Source: Nitrososphaerales archaeon TH5888
Lineage (GTDB): Archaea > Thermoproteota > Nitrososphaeria > Nitrososphaerales > Nitrososphaeraceae
Assembly (NCBI GenBank): GCA_014523595.1
Contig: JAATVN010000128.1
Span: 1 to 5,270, forward strand
Direction: 5' to 3'
Length of the DNA: 5,270 nucleotides
The notes below the pieces were generated by a model, which saw nothing but the letters and a program-made list of their open reading frames with translations, was not told where the DNA came from and did no database searches. Position 1 is the stretch's first letter, and each line of letters starts with the position of its first letter. The position numbers were made by a program, and so were the translations under genes. Positions 1-5,270 of this stretch are shown here, piece by piece.

Positions 1-313
1 CTTCCCTATTTGAAATTCCATCTATCTCGTCTAGAAAAAGGAGAAAGTTTTTTCCAGTAAGACTCGCATTTGAAAAGATAGGGAAAATAACCTGAGCAAG
101 CAAGTTCTTATTACGAGTATCGCTTGCATTTAATTCAATCAAATCAATATCAAATTCGCGGCTTAATGCATGAACAAACGATGTTTTACCAACACCTGGC
201 GGTCCTACAAGTAACAGAGGCTTTGATCCATCTGACCACTTTACTAACCATTCCACTACTTTCTTACGAGAATTTTCATTTCCAACAAATTCAGATATTT
301 TGGGGCGGATCAC
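1..313 (-). CDS. rfcL: Replication factor C large subunit (RfcL), N-terminal fragment cut by window edge
   Basis: This is the large subunit of the archaeal clamp loader, an AAA+ ATPase that opens the PCNA ring and places it on primed DNA. The 104 complete codons translate without a stop. They show the family's N-terminal RPKISEFVGNE region (residues 3-13), a Walker A motif GPPGVGKT (37-44), the typical ELNASDTRN stretch (60-68) and a Walker B LLFLDEID (91-98) followed by GIS. The rest of the ATPase domain and the collar domain lie beyond the left edge. The start is GTG at 313: an in-frame TAA lies two codons upstream, and AGGTG (321-325) sits 7 bases before it as a ribosome binding site. Family members usually begin with a W-x-x-K-Y-R-P segment. 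Here only the RP remains, and no upstream frame encodes the missing part. The gene follows the 378-residue ORF by 35 bases and may share its transcript. The RFC assignment is strong; large rather than small subunit is inferred from the wording around the motifs. Confidence 0.87.
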   Translation of the reverse strand, partial: MIRPKISEFVGNENSRKKVVEWLVKWSDGSKPLLLVGPPGVGKTSFVHALSREFDIDLIELNASDTRNKNLLAQVIFPIFSNASLTGKNFLLFLDEIDGISNRE

Positions 314-320
314 AAATTAA

Positions 321-325
321 CACCT
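321..325 (-). promoter_or_regulatory. Ribosome binding site deciding the GTG start of rfcL
   Basis: AGGTG on the minus strand matches the core of the archaeal anti-Shine-Dalgarno target and lies 7 bases before GTG at 313. With the in-frame stop just upstream of that GTG, it supports the non-ATG start for rfcL. Confidence 0.5.
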
Positions 326-348
326 ACATCTAAGTAATATTCTTAATG

Positions 349-1485
349 TCACTTGGAATTTTTGATACTTATTGAGAGATTCTTTTGGAAATACGGGAAC
401 AAGTCTCTACGTTTCATTTCATTAAACCAGTATTGATTATAATGACTCACTGTCAGGAATAGGAATTTCAAGAAAGGCTTTATTGTCAACTCATCTGGTA
501 ACATCTTCAATGCTATCTTTGCTTCATCCAGATAGATTTCGCTTTTATCTAATGTAAGTTCAAATGCCATTTCAACATTTTTTGTAACTATGGAATAGTA
601 TAATGGCCATGATGGAATCTTTATTCCTCCGTTTACTATCGCATCTTCCATTTCATTGCCACATCCGACACATTCAGCTGCCTTTGCCATACCCAAATGA
701 AAGATATCATTGAGAGGAGGGAGATTTAGTGCCATGTTTCTACCCGCTGTTCCCATGACCGCTCGATATTTTTTGTAACAGCCAATCATATTCTCATCAC
801 TTATAGATTCAGGCTTCAATTTTAGCTTGGCATCAATATACTGTCCAATTCTTGCATCTTTAAATCCATCTTCAAAAGCCTTTAGTACTGCATCGCCTCC
901 AATCGAGATCTTTTGTCGCGCTATCTCAAGGATATAGGGATTCATCAGCTTGTAATCATCTAGAAATTCGATATCTTCGTCTGCGTCCATTATCCTGTCC
1001 ATTGGTTCACTAAGATCAATGGCAATTACATGCCCATCAACAATAGCGTTCCTTACCTCTTTAGGAATAGACTCTTTATAGAAATCTGAAGCACTGTCAA
1101 TAAGAGCGTTGAGGACAGGAAAGGTCATTTTTACAAAGTTAGAATTCAGTATCCTCTGTACCCTATCAGCCAAGACGTCTGGATTTGAGAGCCTTTTCCG
1201 TACTGAACCAATCTTTGAGTCATCTAAGGATAAATCATTTGCTTTTATCTCGTCTACAAATTTTTTCATTGTTGCTTTTGGATTTGGATCTGAAATCAGT
1301 TTTTGATGCAAAGATAGTAGAAATCTTTTTGTAAATTCCGTAAATTCCTTTTCAGACTGGACCTTGTATTTATTATATTGTTTATACCCTTGTTCCTGTA
1401 ATAATACCTGTTTTATTATTTTCTTACCTGAGTTAGTACTCAATAATGAAACCTTTGAAAAAATTTTATTTTCTTTAGCGCTCAT
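349..1485 (-). CDS. Conserved-looking hypothetical protein of 378 residues, function unknown
   Basis: I do not recognise this protein. It reads from ATG at 1485 to TGA at 349. It is mostly soluble and probably largely alpha-helical, with no signal peptide or clear membrane segment. The N-terminal 60 residues are lysine-rich (for example KKIIKQVLLQEQGYKQYNKY, 21-40). An acidic patch, MDADEDIEFLDD, spans 166-177. A single C-x-x-C pair lies at Cys272 and Cys275 in ECVGCGNEM; one pair alone does not make a standard zinc ribbon. The C-terminal 80 residues are rich in aromatic and hydrophobic positions (for example FLKFLFLTVSHYNQYWF, 338-354) and look like packed helices. No nucleotide-binding, nuclease or methyltransferase motif is visible. 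The lysine-rich start could suit nucleic-acid or ribosome contact, but that is speculation. There is no Shine-Dalgarno site; TATA-like boxes 30-50 bases upstream suggest its own promoter and perhaps a leaderless message. Composition resembles the neighbours, so nothing points to recent transfer. Confidence 0.8.
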   Translation of the reverse strand: MSAKENKIFSKVSLLSTNSGKKIIKQVLLQEQGYKQYNKYKVQSEKEFTEFTKRFLLSLHQKLISDPNPKATMKKFVDEIKANDLSLDDSKIGSVRKRLSNPDVLADRVQRILNSNFVKMTFPVLNALIDSASDFYKESIPKEVRNAIVDGHVIAIDLSEPMDRIMDADEDIEFLDDYKLMNPYILEIARQKISIGGDAVLKAFEDGFKDARIGQYIDAKLKLKPESISDENMIGCYKKYRAVMGTAGRNMALNLPPLNDIFHLGMAKAAECVGCGNEMEDAIVNGGIKIPSWPLYYSIVTKNVEMAFELTLDKSEIYLDEAKIALKMLPDELTIKPFLKFLFLTVSHYNQYWFNEMKRRDLFPYFQKNLSISIKNSK

Positions 1486-1527
1486 TTACAATTCTTTCAG
1501 AATATTCCGTCGTTATTTAACTTTCAG

Positions 1528-1540
1528 CATAAATATATTA
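1528..1540 (-). promoter_or_regulatory. TATA-box-like element upstream of the 378-residue ORF
   Basis: The minus strand reads TAATATATTTATG here, close to an archaeal TATA box. With the usual spacing of about 26 bases, transcription would start near 1508 and leave a leader of about 22 bases without a Shine-Dalgarno site. A second AT-rich element, TTAAATAA at about 1513-1520, is placed so that transcription would start within a few bases of the ATG, giving a leaderless message. I cannot tell which is used, or whether both are. The call rests on motif likeness and position only. Confidence 0.4.
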
Positions 1541-1558
1541 CTTGGAAATTCAAAGGTT

Positions 1559-1564
1559 AAAAAA
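1559..1564 (-). terminator. Possible oligo-T terminator after uS7
   Basis: A run of six T on the minus strand lies about 33 bases past the uS7 stop codon and before the TATA-like boxes of the next gene. Archaeal RNA polymerase can terminate at short T-rich tracts without a hairpin. The position fits the end of the rpoA-to-rps7 unit, but the tract is short, so the call is tentative. Confidence 0.3.
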
Positions 1565-1596
1565 GTCGCGATTAATATTTAACAGAGCAGACGCCG

Positions 1597-2199
1597 CTAC
1601 CTTGACGACATTGCAATTCTTTCTTGTTCATTCTTTTTCTTTACAGAATGACTTTCCATGGAATTTTTTGAGGCCGAAATGATCTCTTTTGCCAGAGCCT
1701 CTTCTATAGTCTTTGGATTTGAAAAAGTCGATTCCCTTACTCCTTCTGCGATAAATCTGAGTGCAAGATCAATACGTCTTAACGGTGCTACGTCAACAGA
1801 GACGTGATATACAACACCACCATAAACGATTCTTGTGGTGTCTTCGTTAGGCGCAGCATTTTCAATTGCCCTAATTAGCAGTTCCACGGGATTGTTGCCA
1901 GTTTCATGATAGATTAAGTCAAGTGCAGTTTTCACAGTTTTTATCATTCTGCCCTTTTTACCTCCCATTCTTCCAGTATTTTTTGCATATTTCTTGCCAA
2001 AGTGCATTAGTTTGTTTACCAGTCTTTCAATAATGTGGACTTCTGCTTTCTTTAATCGTTGATGTTCATGCCTTCCAAAGCTAATAGGAATTATTGCAGG
2101 ATTTAATGCAATGACATTTTTCAAACCTGAATCCTGGATTTCAATATCATCTGTATTCCACTTGTTAAACAACAGCATGACACTTTCTTTTGTAACCAT
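1597..2199 (-). CDS. rps7: Small-subunit ribosomal protein uS7 (S7)
   Basis: uS7 binds the 3' major domain of 16S rRNA, helps nucleate assembly of the 30S head, and lines the exit-site side of the mRNA channel. At 200 residues it has the usual archaeal length. Family landmarks include LFNKW (10-14), FGRHEHQRLKKAEVHIIERL (41-60), the central NPVELLIRAIENAAPNEDTT (103-122), then YGG (126-128), VDVAPLRRIDLALR (135-148), EEALAKEII (166-174) and the KKKNEQERIAMSSR C-terminus typical of archaeal and eukaryotic forms. ATG at 2199 lies 5 bases after the uS12 stop. The sequence GAGGAGATGAT just ahead of it, inside the end of the uS12 gene, is a good ribosome binding site, so the two genes are probably translationally coupled. 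It appears to be the last gene of the rpoA cluster here, because a gap with a T tract and TATA-like boxes follows. Confidence 0.97.
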   Translation of the reverse strand: MVTKESVMLLFNKWNTDDIEIQDSGLKNVIALNPAIIPISFGRHEHQRLKKAEVHIIERLVNKLMHFGKKYAKNTGRMGGKKGRMIKTVKTALDLIYHETGNNPVELLIRAIENAAPNEDTTRIVYGGVVYHVSVDVAPLRRIDLALRFIAEGVRESTFSNPKTIEEALAKEIISASKNSMESHSVKKKNEQERIAMSSR

Positions 2200-2203
2200 T
2201 CAA

Positions 2204-2214
2204 ATCATCTCCTC
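2204..2214 (-). promoter_or_regulatory. Strong ribosome binding site for uS7 inside the uS12 gene end
   Basis: GAGGAGATGAT on the minus strand differs little from the ideal archaeal Shine-Dalgarno and ends 4 bases before the uS7 ATG. It covers the last codons and the stop of uS12, which ties uS7 initiation to ribosomes finishing uS12. Confidence 0.7.
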
Positions 2215-2642
2215 GGTTTTTCTTTTCTCCCGTAGACCAGCTCTATAAGTGATACTCCATTTACTTTGAACACCTGCCATCTAACTCCAGGAATATCTCC
2301 CATAGCACCACCCATTGAACCTCCAATTCCTTCTAGTAAGACTTCGTCATGCTCATCTATATAATTTAGAGCACCATCTCGTGGAAGGAATGCCGTAATG
2401 GATTTTCCATTCTTGATTAATTGGACTCTAACACACTTTCTCACGGCAGAGTTTGGCTGCTTTGATTCAATTCCAACTTTTTCTAGAACAATTGCTCTTG
2501 CCTGTGGAGCTCCTTCTAAGGGGTTTGCTTTTTTGTCGAGCATCAACATTCGTCTCTTATAGTACTTGTTTGACCATCTCATCCTTTTTCTTTTTGATTT
2601 TAAGACTCTTCCAGAAAAAAGTCCTAAGGGTGATTTTGCCAT
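2205..2642 (-). CDS. rps12: Small-subunit ribosomal protein uS12 (S12)
   Basis: uS12 sits at the decoding centre of the 30S subunit and contributes to tRNA selection accuracy. At 145 residues it has the archaeal length, with the N-terminal extension [12 protein letters not shown] (22-33) and the [18 protein letters not shown] segment (40-57) shared with eukaryotic homologues. The decoding loop KQPNSAVRK (61-69) is intact, as are IDEHDEV (95-101), GDIPGVRW (115-122), VNGVSL and the terminal GRKEKPRR. Residues 107-115 read GGSMGGAMG, with no basic residue, where I recall other archaea usually having one or two arginines or lysines. ATG at 2642 follows the nusA stop by 13 bases, and TGAGGT overlapping that stop is the likely ribosome binding site. 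Its place between nusA and rps7 is the standard archaeal order. Confidence 0.98.
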   Translation of the reverse strand: MAKSPLGLFSGRVLKSKRKRMRWSNKYYKRRMLMLDKKANPLEGAPQARAIVLEKVGIESKQPNSAVRKCVRVQLIKNGKSITAFLPRDGALNYIDEHDEVLLEGIGGSMGGAMGDIPGVRWQVFKVNGVSLIELVYGRKEKPRR

Positions 2643-2652
2643 TTACCGTCTA

Positions 2653-2658
2653 ACCTCA
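2653..2658 (-). promoter_or_regulatory. Ribosome binding site for uS12 overlapping the nusA stop
   Basis: TGAGGT on the minus strand begins with the nusA TGA stop and lies 10 bases before the uS12 ATG. The GAGGT core matches the archaeal Shine-Dalgarno. The overlap suggests coupled translation of nusA and rps12. Confidence 0.5.
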
Positions 2659-3117
2659 ATTATTCTGAGCATGATCTTCACTCACTATCATAACGTTTGA
2701 AATTTGAAAATATCTTTTTGCCAGCATTCTTGCCTTCTCGGCATTACGTCCCTCTTTACCCACTACTATGCCTTTCTTTTTTGAATCGACTACCACAACA
2801 GCTTGTTTTGAACCATCAAATCTATTATTAATCTTTATCTCGTTTATCATATCTGAGTTAAGGACATTCCCCAAAAAAGCAGAAGGATCTTCCGAGTATT
2901 CAACCAATTCAACTTTCTTTGTAACAATTCCTTGTAGCTGTCTTATTGTTGCTCCGCCTTTTCCAATTGCCAGGCCCATCTGACCTTTATTTACAATGAA
3001 AATTACCCTATCCATCTTCTCGTCAACAACGCAATCGCGTGCAACAGCACCAGTTATATTTTGAAATAAGGACATTAATCTTAATTCTCCGGAAGTTAGT
3101 TTGATTTTTTCAGTCAA
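2656..3117 (-). CDS. nusA: Archaeal NusA-like protein with two KH domains
   Basis: This is the short archaeal NusA, made only of two KH RNA-binding domains. Bacterial NusA adds an N-terminal polymerase-binding domain and an S1 domain. The protein is thought to bind RNA near RNA polymerase or during ribosomal gene expression, but its archaeal role is poorly defined. At 153 residues it has typical length. The first KH loop is GLAIGKGGATIRQL (48-61, GKGG 52-55); the second is GIVVGKEGRNAEKAR (116-130, GKEG 120-123). Both GXXG loops are intact. The start is TTG at 3117: a TGA lies in frame 4 codons upstream, the next ATG is codon 15 inside the conserved LTSGELRLMSLFQNITGA region, and AGGA (3123-3126) lies 5 bases ahead. 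Unlike the other genes of the cluster, it is separated from its upstream neighbour by 124 bases. Its start shares bases with the stop of a small upstream reading frame. Confidence 0.95.
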   Translation of the reverse strand: MTEKIKLTSGELRLMSLFQNITGAVARDCVVDEKMDRVIFIVNKGQMGLAIGKGGATIRQLQGIVTKKVELVEYSEDPSAFLGNVLNSDMINEIKINNRFDGSKQAVVVVDSKKKGIVVGKEGRNAEKARMLAKRYFQISNVMIVSEDHAQNN

Positions 3118-3188
3118 TTTAATCCTTCATCTACAATTAATTTGTATGACGAATTTGATATTTGGTTGTCCATTTTGCAGTCATTCAT
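3114..3188 (-). CDS. Possible 24-codon leader ORF ending on the nusA start
   Basis: An ATG at 3188 opens a frame encoding MNDCKMDNQISNSSYK followed by LIVDEGLN, stopping at TGA 3116-3114. The stop overlaps the nusA TTG in the four bases TTGA, an arrangement typical of translational coupling. Against it being a gene: no Shine-Dalgarno site precedes the ATG, the peptide resembles nothing I know, and a frame this short easily arises by chance in a 124-base AT-rich gap. It could be a leader peptide controlling nusA, or nothing. The rest of this gap shows no convincing promoter or RNA fold. Confidence 0.2.
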   Translation of the reverse strand: MNDCKMDNQISNSSYKLIVDEGLN

Positions 3189-3241
3189 TTAATTCAATAA
3201 TCTGAAAATTTCTTCAAAACAACAGCAATTTACCATTTGTA

Positions 3242-3556
3242 TCATTTATTTCCAAATTCATTTAGTAACTCCTGAATTTCATTATCCTTGCCAATTTTGA
3301 GAGATATCGCACTGATTCTAAACGCCTTGTTACACAATCTGCCTAGTTGAACTGAATTACCATTATAGTGTAACGTTGGTACCTGTGCAGCTTTTGCTTC
3401 CTCCAAGATTTTTGATCTATCCATATCCATTAATGAGTCTGAAAGAACTATTAGTTTTGAGCCTTTAATAGAACCCATTACTTCCCTGGTTCCTATTTTG
3501 CATTTGTTAGAACTAATTGCTTCCTTGATTGTTTTTTCGAGATTTTTCATTTTCAT
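3242..3556 (-). CDS. rpl30e: Large-subunit ribosomal protein eL30 (L30e)
   Basis: eL30 is a 50S protein of the L7Ae/L30e/S12e/Gadd45 fold, shared by archaea and eukaryotes and absent from typical bacteria. At up to 104 residues it matches the family. The recognisable parts are KCKIGTREVMGSIKGSKLIV (18-37), corresponding to the family's glycine-turn and first strand, and the C-terminal HYNGNSVQLGRLCNKAFRIS (58-77), the family's signature G-x-S-x-x-LG region. The first ATG is at 3556 and a second in-frame ATG at 3550. GGTGA (3560-3564) is 3 bases from the first but 9 from the second, so translation may really start at 3550, giving 102 residues. It overlaps the end of rpoA by 38-44 bases in another frame. 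Position between rpoA and nusA is the usual archaeal order. Sequence likeness is moderate, but with the context the call is firm. Confidence 0.92.
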   Translation of the reverse strand: MKMKNLEKTIKEAISSNKCKIGTREVMGSIKGSKLIVLSDSLMDMDRSKILEEAKAAQVPTLHYNGNSVQLGRLCNKAFRISAISLKIGKDNEIQELLNEFGNK

Positions 3557-5270
3557 CCTTCACCCTCATATATAGTTCGACCATACCCGTACCAATAGGT
3601 ACAGTGGCACCTACTATAACGTTTTCTGTTACGCCTTTAAGGGACTCTACCTGTCCCTCCAAAGATGCTTTTGCTATAGTGGGTACAGTAATTTCAAAGG
3701 CAGCACGTGCCAGTACCGAAGTTTTGGTACCTGCAATTCCATGTCTACCAATTTGCTGCAAATGTCCTTTTGAAGTCATTAGATCAGCAACCAGCATTAT
3801 ATGTCTCATGTCAACTTCGAGTCCTTGCTCTTCCAACGTATTAGTTACTTCCTTAATTAGCGCATTTCTCGCAGCTTCTATTCCGAGAGTCTGCCAAACT
3901 TCATAAACATTATTTGTTGTAATTCTTGAAGTGTCGATACCATCTATTGCAATTATCTTGGACAGATTTGAACCAGCAGTTTGAATAACCCATTCTTCAT
4001 CTTGTTTCACTATTGTTACTCTTTCGATATCCTGTACACCTTTGACTCTTGCGTTCAACAGTTTGTTCTTCATTGTCAGTAACGTTTGTGCATCGGGCTC
4101 GCCTGCAATAGAAATTTTTATAATTTTCTTTGCTTCCTGTAAAGTAACATCATATTTTTTCTTGGGGCCCTTTAGCACTTCCATAATGTCTTCTATTGAA
4201 CAGCCTCGCTCAGATAATTTTGAATCAGAAATATGGAATGTCAGTATACCAGAATAATCAGTCTCGCTCCTTTCAATTAGATCAGCAACCTTAGTAAATA
4301 TTATCTCTCTTGCTACGTTAAGAGCCTTTTCCCTTGAGACTCTATGTTCTTCGTCCAGATATACATCCATTGTAGGCGTAACAGGCTTCTTTCTTGCATC
4401 GACAAGTTCTATTAGCCTTGGAAGTCCCAACGTAACATTTCTTTCCTTAACTCCTGCAAAATGGAACGTTCGAAGTGTCATCTGAGTTCCTGGTTCACCA
4501 ATTGATTGAGCAGTAACAACTCCCACAGCCTCTCCGGGTTCTACCATTGCTCTGTTGATTAGATCAATCGTTTTCTTTATAACTTTGTTAGCGCCATCTC
4601 TGCTTATTTTGCTTTGACTGAGAGATAGTAACAACTTTTCTCTAAGTTTTGGATTAAGAGTCTTTGAGTGTTTATTTACAATTTCTGAAATTTCCTTTTC
4701 GGTAGCTTTTTTGCCTTCATCGACCAGTAATTCTCCTTCTATCAATCTAGAAATATTTACAGCTTCACCATGATCACTTTTTGCTGGATCTATCCCGTCT
4801 TCTCCATAGACAAACTGGATTATGTTGCCATGTGGATCTCTGACAGTTTGATCATATTCTATCTTCATGTGTTCAAGTGCATTTATCAATCTTCTTTGCA
4901 TGTATCCAGACTGTTGTGTCCTTACTGCAGTATCGACAAGTCCCTCTCTACCTCCCATGGCATGGAAGAAAAATTCTAGTGGACTCAAACCGTCTCTATA
5001 ATTGGATTTTACAAAACCTTTAGAATCAGGATTAGCGTCGTTGGGTTTGAAATGAGGAAGTGATCTATCTCTATATCCTTTGGTGATTCTTCTGCCTCTA
5101 ATTGACTGCTGGCCTAATGCAGCCGTCATCTGCCCAATATTTAGCGTTGAACCCCTTGCTCCGGTGGATGCCATAATGACACCTGAATTGTCATCTGGAA
5201 AAGCACGGTCTGCTGTTTTTCCTGCTCTGTCACGTGCTCTTGAAAGTTCATTTACTACATAAAGTTCCAA
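3513..5270 (-). CDS. rpoA: DNA-directed RNA polymerase subunit A, unsplit form, C-terminal part (5' end beyond window)
   Basis: This is the largest, catalytic subunit of RNA polymerase (Rpb1 homologue). The frame is open at the right edge, where the TTG there is simply an internal leucine, so only the last 585 residues are present. Numbering from the edge: residues 31-72 contain the conserved VIMASTGARGS and GQQSIRGRR; the bridge helix covers about 94-133 (GLSPLEFFFHAMGGREGL onward); the trigger-loop region about 248-285 (AQSIGEPGTQMTLRTFHFAG, 254-273); and the C-terminal cleft and jaw end about 451-568 with QQIGRHGIAGTKTSVLARAA (505-524) and VPIGTGMVELYM. In most archaea the gene is broken between the bridge helix and trigger loop into rpoA1 and rpoA2. 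Here residues 134-247 join both parts in one frame with no stop, so the gene is unsplit. No intein interrupts the conserved motifs. A polar tail of about 15 residues (KDENEKSRKNNQGSN) follows the last conserved motif. Its end overlaps eL30. Confidence 0.97.
   Translation of the reverse strand: MELYVVNELSRARDRAGKTADRAFPDDNSGVIMASTGARGSTLNIGQMTAALGQQSIRGRRITKGYRDRSLPHFKPNDANPDSKGFVKSNYRDGLSPLEFFFHAMGGREGLVDTAVRTQQSGYMQRRLINALEHMKIEYDQTVRDPHGNIIQFVYGEDGIDPAKSDHGEAVNISRLIEGELLVDEGKKATEKEISEIVNKHSKTLNPKLREKLLLSLSQSKISRDGANKVIKKTIDLINRAMVEPGEAVGVVTAQSIGEPGTQMTLRTFHFAGVKERNVTLGLPRLIELVDARKKPVTPTMDVYLDEEHRVSREKALNVAREIIFTKVADLIERSETDYSGILTFHISDSKLSERGCSIEDIMEVLKGPKKKYDVTLQEAKKIIKISIAGEPDAQTLLTMKNKLLNARVKGVQDIERVTIVKQDEEWVIQTAGSNLSKIIAIDGIDTSRITTNNVYEVWQTLGIEAARNALIKEVTNTLEEQGLEVDMRHIMLVADLMTSKGHLQQIGRHGIAGTKTSVLARAAFEITVPTIAKASLEGQVESLKGVTENVIVGATVPIGTGMVELYMRVKDENEKSRKNNQGSN
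3560..3567 (-). promoter_or_regulatory. Ribosome binding site for eL30 within rpoA
   Basis: GAGGGTGA on the minus strand resembles the archaeal Shine-Dalgarno with one extra G. The 3-base gap to the ATG at 3556 is short, while the 9-base gap to the ATG at 3550 is more usual, which favours the second start. Confidence 0.5.

Noticed and set aside
124..333. 69-residue plus-strand frame beginning MHLIQSNQYQ
   Set aside because: It lies mostly antisense to the clear RfcL coding sequence with Walker A and B motifs, and its translation resembles no protein family.
1556..1583. Inverted repeat GTTAAA ... TTTAAC around CGCG after uS7
   Set aside because: The arms are only 6 bases of mostly A and T with a 16-base loop, expected by chance in AT-rich DNA, so I did not call a hairpin.
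3131..3148. AATTAATT palindrome upstream of nusA as a promoter or operator
   Set aside because: The perfect core is only 8 A/T bases. Its spacing to the TTG is short for a TATA box of a leaderless message, and it lies inside the small upstream frame.
3529..3906. 125-residue plus-strand frame opposite rpoA
   Set aside because: It is antisense to the highly conserved C-terminus of RNA polymerase subunit A. Its Ser/Cys/Thr-rich translation is typical of a shadow frame. The other plus-strand frames in the window were dropped for the same reason.
5268..5270. TTG at the right edge as the start of an A''-type polymerase gene
   Set aside because: It is not a start. The frame is open at the edge, and the residues that follow belong to the middle of the A' region upstream of the bridge helix.

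Overview
The window comes from an archaeal chromosome, most likely a member of the Nitrososphaerota (Thaumarchaeota). Three things point there: a low-GC, AT-rich composition; archaeal-type uS12, uS7, eL30 and two-KH NusA proteins; and a largest RNA polymerase subunit that runs without a break from the A' region into the A'' region. Most archaea split this subunit into two genes, and the unsplit form is a recognised thaumarchaeal trait. The genus cannot be fixed from this sequence.

Every supported gene lies on the minus strand, so transcription reads from high to low coordinates. First comes the classic archaeal transcription/translation cluster: the C-terminal part of rpoA (cut by the right edge), eL30, NusA, uS12 and uS7. 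Spacing is tight: rpoA and eL30 overlap by about 40 bases, uS12 follows NusA after 13 bases, and uS7 follows uS12 after 5 bases. The one loose joint is a 124-base gap between eL30 and NusA. It holds a 24-codon reading frame that ends on the NusA TTG start. The EF-2, EF-1A or uS10 gene that often follows uS7 in archaea is absent.

A 111-base intergenic gap follows uS7, with an oligo-T tract (possible terminator) and TATA-like boxes. It leads to an unrecognised 378-residue, helix-rich protein without a Shine-Dalgarno site. After 35 bases comes the N-terminal part of a clamp-loader large subunit (RfcL), cut by the left edge. It starts at GTG and seems to lack the first few residues usual for the family.

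The rpoA to uS7 genes form one housekeeping unit that makes RNA polymerase, an accessory RNA-binding factor and ribosomal proteins. RfcL loads the PCNA sliding clamp at replication forks, and the unknown protein sits between the two. I see no CRISPR array, tRNA, rRNA, insertion sequence or integrase, and no sign of an undescribed defence or mobile system. The most open items are the unknown protein and its promoter, the short N-terminus of RfcL, and the small frame ahead of nusA.
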